Counted from the first letter of the stretch, positions 24,191 through 35,579 are shown. The stretch is 64,000 nucleotides of DNA from Lepeophtheirus salmonis (GCF_016086655.4 NC_052134.2:38129971-38193970), one strand, 5' to 3'. Made by a program: numbers and translations. The notes: generated by a model from the sequence alone, not told the origin.

Positions 24191-26416
24191 TATGTATGAA
24201 AACAGTGACACAATCAATAAATCAACAACAATAACTTTATCTATTCATAGCATATAAAAACTCTGTTATAGGGAAATTTGTACGCACAAATTAAATGTGT
24301 ACTGATGGATGAAGCCTCTACAATTTTCGTCGAGGTTATCATCAATAAAATTAACATAGTACAAGCAATACAAGAAACTAAATATTAAAATATATTTTTA
24401 TATTATACTCGTATTTACCTATATTCATAATTATTTTGCATCTTCATCTAGATTCCCTTCATATCCCATAAATAATTATTAATTACTCGTTCTAAATTGT
24501 AAAATACTTGATATAACTAAATAAAAGAGTAAAGATCCCATAATTCGAGCTGTATTGGAGTCCAACTTTTCAGTGTTCAGATAAAGTCTGAGTCATCATG
24601 CTACGGATTTTTCTGCTCTGAATCCTCATACTCCGGATTTTTCTGGTTCCTAGTCCATGGAAAAATAAGTATGTCTGGATCTATTAGTAGTCTCGTTTAG
24701 ACAAGATATCCTTTCCCAGAAATTATTCTTTATCTTTGACAACTCAAATTAACTTTTGGACTCCATTGACTTTGTGATGGCGTAGTGAGGATATTGGATA
24801 AGAAGCAATAAAAAAATAATGTCATACAGCTTTGGTAAACAAAAAAACTATATTAAGGCAGGGAGCAATCTTCCTGAATCAGTTAAAAACTGAAAAAATC
24901 CAGATTCTCTTTTACAATAGCTTTTTGAACATCTCTGCCTATAAGGATTGAATTTTTGTAAGGGAAGAAAGAGCACGAGGTAAAACGTGATATTACTGAA
25001 TTAAGACCCTTGTTAATATCAGCTACCTATTATACAATTTTATAGGTTAAATTGACCTTCTACATAGAAAATAACATAAGTGCAGGGAAAATATTATAAC
25101 TATATTTAAATTCACATATATTTATTTTATTATGGATTTTTAAAGCAATTAGTACCACAGATACACGGGAATGATGACTTAAGAGGAAGATGTTAACAAC
25201 ATTTTTAATCTAAACTTGAATCAATGCTAATAATGTTAATAACACAGTTCATAGAAATAGTATATTAATTTTCCATTCAATGTACATACATTCAAGTTAA
25301 TATCTTAAGTTATAGAAAAGAGAAACGCATTATGTATAGCATGCAAAAAAATATTGTATCCTATCACAAGCCTTCTCTTGTTTAATCCTTGAGTATATAC
25401 TACAAAACAAAAGTAAAAGACTCTACTAATGAATCCCTGGTGTAATCATTTCAGAAAAGACCTATGAGGTTTTTTTTAAGATTTATAGTGGACAAATGAA
25501 ACAAAAAACTTATTAGCTGTTTAAACATATGACTATTTATTATATGTTATTATATTCAAAAAAAGAAAAAAAGTTATATGAACATAATACAGGCTTTTAC
25601 AAAATATATTAAATATAGTTTTATAAATTTCCCTAGACATGCATATGTTTCGTGAAAGGCGAACAAGTAAATAAAATATGGAGTTGTTTGTTAAAATTAG
25701 TCATTATTTCATATGTACTAAAATATATTTAAAGATACACTACAATATTGCCACAGATCACTTAATCATTTCGAGTTGTTGATAAGAGTTTGTGAGGGTT
25801 TTTTATTTAAGCCAAATTAAAATATTCCTATCGATGTTTTCTAAGAGATTCTTTAGAACGGCTTTACCTCACTTAAATAAATATGTACAGTATATTTTGT
25901 TATCTCTAGTTGACTTTTGTATTGTTTTTACTCTGATACATCTTCTGTGCGTTGATTCATTGAATTCAAATAAGCTCTTGTGAAGCCATGAATAATTCCA
26001 TATAATTAATGAATGATAATTTTATAATTAACTACTAGTGTCGAGACTTGGTCTAAGACGGAATTTTGAAATACATGATGGTATCCACTATTCATATATG
26101 GAATCAGTCTACAACGAATTTTAAATGATACTGGTCTATTGTAAATTTTTCTTTGGGATAGGTCTGGACAAAACTTCTTGAAGGATCAAATTGGTTATAT
26201 CCGCTAAAAATCATAACGATCTCAGAAAGGTCTGGGGTTTTTGAAGCAAAACCTATTACTATCAAAAGAATTAAATTTGGGTTTTGTCCCTTTTATTTTT
26301 GGAGGAAAGTTTGCAAGATAAAATAAGAATAACTACGTGTTAATTCTTTAGTTGAATATTATTTTTTTTATGTAGTTGATATAAAGATATAAACAAAAAA
26401 TTAAATGGCATAGCTG
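24191..26416. other. Intergenic with small repeats
   Basis: There is no gene. Positions 24690-24785 are an inverted, diverged partial copy of 23775-23830 (shared word CATCACAAAGTCA and GGAGTCCAAA). Positions 24600-24650 hold a short direct duplication around GGATTTTTCTG. Segments 24990-25035 and 25081-25135 recur in diverged form at 46296-46337 and 45265-45320, same orientation. The 63-codon frame at 25792-25983 is unsupported. Confidence 0.5.
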
Positions 26417-26648
26417 TAGTGCTGTGTCAGTCCATTTTTAGGACTGAAGACTCCAGTCCAGTTCAGTCTAAAAACTTATAAATTTTGTACCTCGATAACG
26501 TCAAGGTACCTTAATTCATGTATTATTAAAAGAGTTCTATGATAGTCCGTAGAACTGACAGTCTTAAGGACCGCTACCAAGAACTGATAAGACCGGACCT
26601 ATGACTGGACTAGACTACGCCAAATAAATAAGGACTAACACAAGACTA
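26417..26648. mobile_element. TIR element family M1, copy 2 (MITE) with 8-bp duplication
   Basis: The ends are TAGTGCTGTGTCAG and, inverted, TAGTCTTGTGTTAG. Flanking octamers are CATAGCTG (26409-26416) and CATAGCAG (26649-26656), an 8-bp target duplication with one change. The interior has the family's paired CAGTC/GACTG words and can fold back on itself. It contains no coding frame. This copy gives the best view of the element boundaries, and the 8-bp duplication suggests hAT-type mobilisation. Confidence 0.8.
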
Positions 26649-26738
26649 CATAGCAGTACTCTCTGCATAACGCTTGATCTAAATAAAATCAAAAAATTAT
26701 TATCAGGCGTATTTTAAAATTGTATACTCCTTGATAAT

Positions 26739-26796
26739 AGTCTCAGCCTCACTGAAGGACTCAATTTAGTCTCGGCCTCACTGAAGGACTCAATTT
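26739..26796 (+). repeat. 29-bp tandem duplication
   Basis: Two adjacent 29-base units, 26739-26767 and 26768-26796, differ at one base (AGTCTCAGCC versus AGTCTCGGCC). They lie about 90 bases after MITE copy 2. The near identity indicates a recent slip or an assembly effect. Confidence 0.9.
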
Positions 26797-27091
26797 ACAA
26801 AAATAAAAAGTACACTCTAATTTAACAAAAATGTATAATAGGCATTTGGGAAAACAAAATTATTAAACCCCTCGTATATAGGAAATTCAATTTTCAAATA
26901 GACTGAATGTCGTTGCCCTGTTCCTCATAAAAATATATATTTGCTGACCACTTAGATTATGCTATTTTGAGATATTATTTAAAAGCTATCATGAACAATC
27001 CATGCAAAAATATTTTTATGTTTTGACGGTAATAGATCACAAAAAATATACTTAAGTCTACATTTTAATGCATTCTAACTTTGTTTTTCAG

Positions 27092-27102
27092 AGGCTACAA
27101 TG
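27092..27102 (+). other. Candidate 11-base micro-exon
   Basis: The sequence CTAACTTTGTTTTTCAG (branch-like CTAAC, pyrimidine tract, AG) is followed by AGGCTACAATG and at once by a consensus donor GTAAGC at 27103. The 11-base piece contains an ATG at its end. It could be the first coding exon of, or an upstream exon to, the candidate gene at 27933-28270. It could also be chance. Confidence 0.25.
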
Positions 27103-27932
27103 GTAAGCTCTTTACATAAAAATAATATGGGTATAACTTCACTCATATATAGTACTAGTAGAAGAATTGCATCTTTATTTTTGAAGCACATAGTGACATT
27201 CATTGGGGATATCATTGTAAATTGTAAAAATGAAAATATCCTGCACATCCTTCTTTGACCACGTCCTGCATATTCTGAAACCAAGACTGAATGCAGCTAC
27301 TATTGTGTATAGGGACTTTTTAAAGTACGACATAGATATATGCCACTAGGGGTAGGATTGTAATCCATAATTATAACGAAATACATAATGAAATGTGAAA
27401 AATAAAAGCTCAAATCAAAGTTTATATCACAAAAAATGATGCCAAAGAGTAATTTGAATTTTTCGACTGAAATTTGACTTCCTTTTACTGTTTAAAATTT
27501 GAGTCCATTTCATATTTTAATTGGTCATCTTAGTAGCTATTCTCGTATATCAAACAGTCCCTTTGCTCAAGGAACAATAAAAAATAAGAGAGAAAAGTTT
27601 GATAGGTTACATCATATCTAGCTTTTTAAAATAAACAAAGATCTAATGTATTTTCTTTTCATACGTTTTCCTGAGTTTACTCTACTATGATTTAAAGCAG
27701 CCAATTCCATGTATTAATAACTCATTGGATTTGTATTTTTATATTTAAATAAAATATATTTATATAAAAAATCTTCGAATAGAATTCGAATCCTTTCATA
27801 CTCTGTCATAGATTATTATATTGATAAAATTATCAATTCAATATATCTATATTAATTAATAGTCAATAACTAAATACATTAATAGTAATTACCAGTTGGC
27901 AACAAAAAACAAGTTCATTTCCCTTTTGGCAG

Positions 27933-28270
27933 TCAAGGATAGGAAGAAATGGAACTTTCTGAAATGACCGTATTGCCCATACCTCAGCTTGTAAGTAGCT
28001 ACAAAAAATTATATTTACTCGATTACAATCTACAAAATTTGGTCAATAAAGGGATTAATTATTCTTAAGCTGGCTAAAATTAATTAGTCAATATTTTGGA
28101 TGAGTCCTAATCTTTATGAAGAACAGTTATATTATGTTCATATTTCATTTCTCTTTATTTTTAGAGACTACATGGAAACAATAACAACAAGAATGACAGA
28201 TTAATTTGCTTTGATACATTTTAAATTAATGGTATTTAAAAGACACAATAAAATATTGTTCGAGCTGGGC
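27933..28270 (+). CDS. Candidate small two-exon gene
   Basis: A pyrimidine-rich acceptor (TTTCCCTTTTGGCAG) precedes 27933. In the exon, an ATG at 27949 in good context (G at -3, G at +4) starts MELSEMTVLPIPQL and reaches the donor CTT|GTAAGT at 27990 in phase 0. The 174-base intron ends in TTCTCTTTATTTTTAG at 28164. The second exon continues RDYMETITTRMTD and stops at 28204-28206, with AATAAA at 28247-28252. The order of acceptor, donor, acceptor, stop and poly(A) signal within 330 bases is unusual for chance. The product would be 27 residues if the ATG is the start. If an alternative acceptor TAG at 27940-27942 is used, the exon stays open and this would be only the C-terminus of a larger protein. 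I recognise no family. Confidence 0.35.
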
Positions 28271-29326
28271 TCTTTGAAATTAGATACATACTTGAAGCTA
28301 CTATGTTTGTATTCGTGTGTAGCCAAGGATTATTAATATTTAGAAATATAGGAAACTGTCATCGAGGTAAGGAAACAAATAAAAACCAACCACGTTAATC
28401 ACTTTTTGAAACCATAGCAACATAAGCCTTGAGTAAGAAGGAGCTTTTACTTTAAAATAATATGTACAGTTTATAATGTTCCGTTTTTGGAGTAATAATT
28501 TTTTTACTGTGCATCAATATATTTTAGGCTTGGAACAATATAAAAAAACGGATTTCCGCTATGTTTAAGGCCCCTTATACTCTTTTTTCCCGTAGTACGA
28601 GCCACTTTAATTTTTAATTTCCTTTATTTTTGTTCAAAATCTAAAACTTCAACTAGGTATAAATTTTTCTTACCTATGTTTGATAAATCATCAAGTGCAT
28701 CTTAGACACATAAATTATGAAGAACAAGCCTTACAGTATTTGTTACTGATAAACCAAAAAATGTAATAATTAATTTTTTTTACTCATAACATCATATTGG
28801 GGACGGTACAAATGGCCTAAAAATGACCAATTTCGACCGCAAAATCCCATACTCCCTCCCCACCTGTATTGCTCGGATCAAGTTGCAGCAATTCGGTATT
28901 AGTATAGTTTTTATTAGTACTATCTGACCATGGAAATTTTTAGTTAGTTTAGATATAATATCTATTTTTTCCTTCTTCGGAGCAATCTATACGACTAGCT
29001 TTATTTTCCATTCTCAACCTCGACTGTCAAAAGGGAAAGGAAAAATTAAAAAAAAAACACAACATATTGTACCTAGTCTTCTGTATTTTTCTTGTTGCCA
29101 ACTGCTAATTGTTATTTAGTGAATAGTTCTTAGTTATTATATACTTATTTATGACCGAATATGAAATGACAAAAATTCTAAACGAAGGCCCTTGATTGAT
29201 ATAGATTAATATAAAAATCAAAATCCTATGTAATACCTTTTTTGGAGTTGATAGAACTTAAGGTCAAATTTTTCAAGAGTTAATTTCTGAAAATTAATGA
29301 GAACATATGTGTTTATTTAAAAAAAA
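28271..29326. other. No gene supported
   Basis: Ordinary A/T-rich sequence. I see no frame, repeat or element that can be supported here. Confidence 0.5.
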
Positions 29327-29414
29327 GCGAACAGTGCTGGTATAGAACTTACACACATTGATTTTAGGAAAATAATTTCTCCCGAGCGTGTTGTCCACTG
29401 AGCTAAGCCGTTCC
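29327..29414 (-). tRNA. tRNA-like pseudogene or tRNA-derived SINE head
   Basis: Read on the minus strand from 29414, the sequence starts GGAACGGCTTAGCTCAGTGG. It contains a perfect A box TAGCTCAGTGG (plus coordinates 29395-29405). About 45 bases on is a degraded B box AGTTCTATACC (29339-29349; expected GGTTCGANTCC). A run of eight T follows at 29319-29326, a Pol III terminator. The spacing is that of a tRNA gene. The anticodon arm is degenerate (GGAGA and TTTCC can pair) and the acceptor arms do not pair well. It is therefore a pseudo-tRNA or the head of a SINE, not a working tRNA. No isotype is assigned. Confidence 0.6.
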
Positions 29415-31775
29415 AATTCTATTTTTTTAAATGAAATGTTCTGTACCCCACCAAAAATGACATGAGAGGCTTTAAAATTGGCCAAGGTCAGTTATTTTAT
29501 TAACTTTAGCAAAAAAAGAACTTGTGTTGGGAAAACCAATATTAGTCCAAAAACGGGGTAGTTTATTTTATTTTTTTAATGCGATTTCAATAAAATAATT
29601 TTTGGGTTTTAAACCCTTCATACTACTAATGGTATAACTAAACCATTGGGTTTGGTTCAAAAATAAATTATAGCAATACAATTGATGAGAATGAATATTA
29701 TCCATGAATGGGTTTAAAATCACAATTTTTGCTTAAACTTATAGGCATTACCCCTCTAAAAATCATTTTTTTTTTCTAGAAGGAAATATTGTTTTATCTT
29801 GTTCAGATAAAAGTTTTATAAGGATCAAAGCTAGATTGAGCTACCAATTTCAAACTTCTTTTTTGAGTTTTCAAATAATAGTTTATTTGACATACCAAAT
29901 TATATTTAAAAACGGGTTAAAAATACCTGAAAAAAACATCATGGGTATGGGGGAAAATAATGTTGATATTGTTACGGCGATAATTCTTTTCTGTATGTCA
30001 TTAAAAAAAAAGATCATACTCCAAAAAATAAATCGATAAAAAATGTTTTATTTAATGTTACGGGTACCTAGCAAATGATACAACTATAAGAGAACCCATA
30101 GTTGTAGAGGATATTCCTGCAATTTTAATTTTGGTGGATTCTAGATGAAAGATTCATAATACGATCGAAAGAGCTTGGCACTTGGCTTTAAATATAATTA
30201 GATATCATCCATTAAACTCCTCTAGACATTTTTGAACATTGCGGAAGATACGAGCTTGTTGTTAGCCTAAATATAATTTTGCTTGTACAATTACATATTT
30301 TTATTTTAGTAGTTTGTTTGTAACTCGTTTATTTCTATGTTGACATGAATTGATATGAAAATGATTTATGTCCTATTGTTTTATTTTATTGATTTTTATT
30401 CAGTTAATATTTTATGAGTATTTTGTTGTTGAGAATCTAATGAATGTTAATTTCAAATTGGAAATATGAATATTTATGTTTGTTAGTCGTAATCTGGTGA
30501 AGAAATTTAAAACCATAATGTTCAATTATATTGCTTCAAATTCATCTTCAGCAATTTTTTTAGAAAATTCTTATATATTATTTGCTATCTAAATAAAGTT
30601 ATATAAAAAAGTGCACATATTCCATGGAATGACCTATACCAAAATATATTAAGGGAGAGTTGGGAAATTTGCAAATATTTACTTTACATTATAATAGCAC
30701 ATTCAAAAGTAATATTGTTTATCAATGATTACGCTAATTAGGGAAGTACTTTGCCATTTTCCTTTAGTGGAATTATAATTGCTTCATAAATAGACATTAG
30801 GAAATAGTATTTGAACAGAAAAAAAGAGGAAAACACACATTATGACACCTGTAAAGGAAATTAAAAGCAATTTAAGGATAAATACGCTCATAAATCTTCC
30901 TGTGTTTGGTTTCTTTTTGTCTTTTTATATATATTATAGGCGTAATAATGTGTTTCTACAAAATAATATATTATTTAATATGTTTCATAGCTGAAAAGTT
31001 TATTCAATGTAGACTTTATAGTTTATAAAAAAATTGAAGAAATTTTAAATAGATTAAATAAATGTTTTTTATTTGCACATCTGAAGGGGACTTCAAGGAC
31101 AAAACTCCCTTGGGATAACATATCTTTAGGAAAAACCACAGAAGTACAATGGGACCCCTTTTCAAGATATTCCCAGTCGAATAAAGTGGGATGTCAGTCC
31201 AAAAGTATAATTTTAAAATGACTGCTTAAAAAAGAACTACTTCAACAGCCCTATAAAAGAAAACCTTAGTAATGGCTTTGTCTCGACCAATGCAAGGAGG
31301 AAAATTGGGATTATTTGCCGCTGCACCGCATTTGATTAAAAAAATAGAACCTGCAAGAAGTAGATTTTTTATAAATTCATAAATCTTATTACAAAAAAGT
31401 AAATTGAAATTAAATTTGTAGAAATGTATTTTCTAAAAAAAAAGACAATGAAAAAAATAATAACCTTGGATTTTAATATTTAATAAATAAAAAAAGGACC
31501 CGCAAAGATATGTTTACCTTAGACCTTGCTCATAGTAAACCGACTCAGAGGACAACGCCCTTAAAGATAATAGTAAAAATGCAAATGTACGAAAAAATAG
31601 GGAACACAACTTAAATATTTCGCCGTTCTTTTGGTTTAATGACTCGATTATTTTAAGGGTATTTTAGAGTATAAAGAAAACAGACTTAACTTTGAGCCCT
31701 CTTCATGATAAATTGGATAGAAAAAAAAATGTTTCACAAAAAAAAAACACAAATTAACTTATCTTTTTTAAAACT
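29415..31775. other. No gene supported
   Basis: A 67-codon frame at 29836-30039 looks like chance. At about 31270-31385 a plus frame reads MALSRPMQGGKLGLFAAAP and is less A/T-biased than its surroundings, but it is short and I cannot assign it. The last 250 bases are A-rich and include possible tail sequence of the LINE on the other strand. Confidence 0.45.
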
Positions 31776-32353
31776 TTAAATAAATAATTTGATCACTGGG
31801 ATGATGCTATTAATATCTGATTTTCCTACTGATCTTTTCGCGTAAATCATCTGCTGAGTTTTGGTAATTATGGCGTTCACCTTATTTTCTTCCTTCCCAT
31901 TGTAGTGAGCATGCATCTCATCTCTACCGATCTTAGCTTCAAAATTCCGAAGTAATTTGTAGGAGATCCCATCATATACCTCCATTAGATAAGCACAATT
32001 CCAAAAAAGATGGTCTGTGGTTTCACTTTCCCACTTGCAGAAGATACACTGGCTACTTTGGTCGCGAAAAAGTTTTGCTCCTACTTTCAAAGTTCCAGAA
32101 AGAAGTAGTTACTTAAACCCTTTTCAGCGAACGACATATATTTATTTTTAATAGCTTTGAAGCTATTGTATGGACTTTTTACTATGCCTCTTCTGACTAA
32201 ATAGTCTATCAACGGTTTCATACACATTTTTGCGGCACACATTCGAATTTCTTGAGTGGTAGCACTTGAGGTTCTCAACCTGAAAGGTATAAAAGGTCTT
32301 TGGACAACTCTATAAGTGCCAAGAATAGTTTTGAAGTATTGCTTAGACATCAA
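31776..32353 (-). pseudogene. LINE thumb/linker and zf-RVT C-terminal domain
   Basis: Two frames (32353-32087 and 32090-31776) cover this part. They overlap by a few bases, as expected from one indel. The second carries CxxC, then ETTDHLFWNC, a Cys/His arrangement typical of the zinc-binding C-terminus of L1/Tx1-like ORF2. The first frame (88 codons) is basic and matches no motif I can name. The stop at about 31776 is the end of the coding homology. Confidence 0.75.
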
Positions 32354-32416
32354 ATATTATTTTTCTTGACCATTTTGATTAATGCATCTTTAATAAGAGT
32401 TATTTTGAGTTATCTT

Positions 32417-32468
32417 TTAAGAGTAACACCATTCACTAAGAAAACTTAGTGAATGGTGTTACTCTTAA
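32417..32468. repeat. Perfect 24-bp palindrome within the LINE
   Basis: Positions 32417-32440 and 32445-32468 are exact inverted copies separated by AAAA (arms begin TTAAGAGTAACACC). It lies exactly where the minus-strand LINE loses its RT homology. It reads as a fold-back duplication at a deletion breakpoint. No mismatch has accumulated, unlike the surrounding relic. Confidence 0.95.
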
Positions 32469-32773
32469 CATAGACACCAAGATTTGTTAGGAACCGATGA
32501 GATACCAACAATTTGACTATTTCGATGAATGTCTTGCAAAATTACATCAATACCGATATTGAAGAGAATTGTAGATATGGGGCCATCCTGTCGGACTCCC
32601 CTTTTGTTCTTAAAGAATGTCTCTTGGTTTCCATATCTGACGACAGTACAGGAACCTGCTAGAATGGCTCCAACCATCCTTATCATAAAGTCACCAAATC
32701 CTTTCCGATATAAAGAACGAACGATGTGTTCGTGTAATAGAGAGTCAAAAGCTTTGGCAAAATCAATAGCCAT
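32465..32773 (-). pseudogene. LINE reverse transcriptase, finger/palm fragment
   Basis: This 102-codon frame begins MAIDFAKAFDS, the first catalytic aspartate motif, and includes RGVRQDGPIS, the RQGxP(L/I)S motif with D for G and G for D swapped. The usual spacing then predicts YADD about 40-60 residues later, but the frame turns into unrelated sequence (SSVPNKSWCLC) and stops next to the palindrome at 32417-32468. The upstream half of RT (33189-32896, NYRPLT) is in a different frame. Confidence 0.8.
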
Positions 32774-33521
32774 TATCGTCGTGTCATTCCGTGATTCAAG
32801 TATCGTTTTTACTAAAAAGAGGATGTTGGCTATCAGTTTAACCTTTCGAAAACCTTATTATTGAATCTGGTTGCAATTACATATGAATAGATTTTTTAAA
32901 TACAGTTTTGCATGGTTAATGGTCTATAGTTCTCCATATATCTAAAATTCTTATTAGCTTTTGGGATCAAGACTATTCTGCATTCAGAAGCAAAATCAGG
33001 AAAGAAACTAACGGCTAAAACTTTTTCATAAAAAGTGAGATGAACTGGCACCAAGTATTTCACATATTTCTTATAAAACTCAAATGTGAAGCCTAAAGCA
33101 CCTAGACATTTATTCCGTTTACCGTTTTTAAGAATAATATTTTCTATTTCCAAAAATGATAGATGCATTTCGGTCTTATCTTTGTTCACTTCTGATATCT
33201 TGAACTGATCATTTGGTTCAGCCCTCAGGTTTTCACAAAACGAACCCAGATTTGTTTCGCAACTCGAGCACTTTTTATCATTTTGGTAATCATAACAAGA
33301 GTATAACTTAGAATAAAACTTGTGGATCTCTTCACATATGTATTTTGGGTCGTCCGATACGAGGCTGTTGCCGTCAATTCATTTTAATTTTTTTGTTTCG
33401 TTTCTCAATCTGTATTGTCTCATACACTGCAATCTAGAGTGTAATAAATCGTGTATTTGATTAATTTTAAATTTTGTTCTGTATTTCAGTTCATCCTTTC
33501 TGTAAATCTAGTCTAATTTAG

Positions 33522-33537
33522 TTTTTTTTTTTTTTTT
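33522..33537 (-). other. T16 run: probable poly(A) tail of a minus-strand insertion
   Basis: Sixteen T on the plus strand are preceded (minus orientation) by GAATAAATT, similar to a poly(A) signal. This marks the 3' end of a retroposed sequence lying at 33538 and above, directly adjoining the 5'-truncated end of the LINE at 33510. The body of the upstream insertion is not recognisable. A 62-codon minus frame at 33981-34169 has no assigned family. Confidence 0.5.
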
Positions 33538-34335
33538 AATTTATTCATTCTAAGACCTACAATTCCAACATTAATTACTTTATTTTACAAAGAATTCTAA
33601 TAAGTTTTAAAGAAAATATTATGGATGTAACAAAAACAAATAAATATAACAATTACATTTAATTTGGAACCATTAAATAACATTCAATTTTATTATATTG
33701 TCAGCTTACAACAAAGTACATATTGTATTTTTATGTTAGCGAGGTAACGCCGTGTTTGATCTTGTGTGCTAACTTCCTTTTCGAAAAGTATGTATTAATA
33801 TCTAATTAATAGTACTAGGAGAAAAACCAAATTCTTCCGTTTGAAAAAACACAAATTTTTTCTTTACAAAGCAAGCAAGAAGTTAAATTTATTCTCAATA
33901 AAAAATTCCTTATAATTCTGAGCAAGCTCTCACACCAAGAACGTGTTTTTAATAAAACTTAAAATTTAATATATTTTTAGTCAAAAATTGTTAGTTCTAC
34001 AAAATATTGATATCGTGACAATACTAGTGTCAAGAAACTTGTCAGCTGTATCGCTCGTATGTTGAAGTTCAGTTGTATTTGGATACAACCAAAACTTTTC
34101 AATAAAACCTAATGAATTTGTTCTATTTATAAGAACATACATAAATATATTCATACGAAGTTGATGCACTTCTATATTATTTTTAAAAATACATAAAATA
34201 CTCCATGTTTGTACTCGAATATTCTACAAACAAACAATGCATCTTTATGCACATCCAATTTTCTTTTATAACTATGAAGTTTACGACTTCAATAAAATAG
34301 GGTTCACTTAAATTTAATAGCAATGATTGTTTGTA

Positions 34336-35456
34336 AGAGGTAAATAAAAAGTTCTGAGCGTTTTTTTGCTTTATTTGACAATAAAATTAACATAATTAGG
34401 ATTATCCGATTTAGATCAAATATAGCGCCATTTTGTTATATAACTTTTGTACATTTTGAAGGCAATTTCGTAATTCTGAAAAAGTCTTCGTCCCAATTGG
34501 TAAAAAACTTGACCAGCTTATTTTCACAGGCCTCTCTTGATGCCAGTTTCATAATATCAAGTTGATAATTGCTTGGTGTCAAATCTGAACTATACAGCGA
34601 GTACGATAGAATAGAAACCCCTTACTTTTGGCCAATTTTGGCCGCTTCTGGTCGATTACGTGCTTTAATCTGTTCAGTTATTGACAATATAATCCAAATT
34701 GAATGTTTCCCGATGGAACATCTCATGATTCCTTTCCAATCCCATCAAACACAATGCATAACCTTCTTTGCAGTTAATCCGGGCTTGGCAATCGTTTGAT
34801 CCACTTTACTGTGCTTGAACGACGGTCTTTTTCAGGTTTTATTCTCATATGTGCCCCAGTTTTCATCACCCCTCACCGTACACTTCAAAGTGGATCCATT
34901 TAATTACGTTTCAGCAAAGATTTGTAAACATGAATTCGATCCAAAAGATTAAGTTGTGTCAATTTGTGTGGCACCCATACATTGAGCTTCTTCTTAAGAG
35001 CAGTCTTATACAAATGGTTCCAAATGTTTTTCCGGCTAATCTTAAGTTCCAAGGCAATGAAATCATTGCTCAAATGCCGGTACAACTTGACATTTTTGAT
35101 GATTGTGTCTGATCTTCGACGTCAATATTACCAAATTGGAACCACCTCGTTGTTGTTACCTTAAATCTGTACTGGGTACATAAACAGCATTTTTTTTGCC
35201 ATATACTCTGCCTTTTCACCTTGGGCGTTCTCATACTGAAGAATATATAGGATTTTCTCTCTTTTTTTACTTCCATTTTTGAACGCTATAACACAAAATG
35301 ACTTAACCAAACTCAAAACTGTAAATGAACTTTTTATAAGTGTACGCTTAACCTTTAACCATACTTGAAGCTTTTTTTGATGCAATGTCTTAATCACATG
35401 GTATATCTCACTAAAAACATCTAGCAAAAGATGCTCATAACTTTTACTTAACCTTA
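34336..35456 (-). mobile_element. mariner element, nearly full length, decayed
   Basis: The TIRs match each other: AGAGGTAAATAAAAAGTTCT from 34336 inward and, on the other strand, TAAGGTTAAGTAAAAGTTAT from 35456 inward. TA lies outside each end (34334-34335 and 35457-35458). The element is 1121 bp, slightly short of the usual 1.3 kb. On the minus strand a mariner transposase is readable in pieces. The N-terminal HTH region is at about 35300-35100 (FGNIDVEDQ is the equivalent of the family's SGNFDVED). LKISRKNIWNHLYK and LNVWVPHKLTQLNLLDR (the linker WVPHxL signature) lie at about 35030-34950. GDENWGTYENK (first catalytic D) and VMHCVWWDWKGI, with the first W lost to a stop, follow. The second and third catalytic aspartates are not recognisable. 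Confidence 0.85.
34900..35085 (-). pseudogene. mariner transposase, linker fragment
   Basis: This 61-codon piece contains the WVPHKLTQ motif that is diagnostic of mariner transposases between the DNA-binding and catalytic domains. It is followed by NLLDRIHVYKSLLKRN, matching the family's NLxDRIxICxSLLxRN. The stop after KRN separates it from the catalytic part, which continues in the next frame (GDEN at about 34870). It belongs to the element at 34336-35456. Confidence 0.85.
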
Positions 35457-35579
35457 TATTGATATTATTTTTGTGAATCCCTTGAAAAAGTTGTGATTAA
35501 GTTGTCTATGTCAACTGGTCGGTCTCTTTTGATTTTAAAAACCAGATATTTTTACTAATTGTTATGATAAAAAGTTTAA

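Larger units (their letters stand above)
31776..33510 (-). mobile_element. Minus-strand L1/Tx1-like LINE relic: RT and zinc-ribbon C-terminus
   Basis: Reading from 33510 down: DDPKYICEEIHKFYSKLYS (before RT), then LIPKANKNFRYMENYRPLT (RT motif 1 region with the NYRP signature). Next come MAIDFAKAFDS (first catalytic aspartate; from 32773 down), RGVRQDGPIS (RT motif 4) and then a break. After the break are the thumb/linker segment (32353-32087) and a C-terminal Cys/His motif, CIFCKWESETTDHLFWNC (plus coordinates about 31980-32060), as in the zf-RVT domain of L1/Tx1-like elements. The YADD box expected soon after motif 4 is absent; a perfect 24-bp palindrome sits there instead. Stops and frameshifts separate the pieces. 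The 5' end abuts a 16-base T run. Confidence 0.85.

Noticed and set aside
32529..32864. 111-codon plus-strand frame
   Set aside because: It is the antisense of the minus-strand LINE reverse transcriptase, whose motifs are clear.
34569..35276. Several plus- and minus-strand frames of 60-90 codons
   Set aside because: They are shadows of the decayed mariner transposase that reads on the minus strand in other phases.
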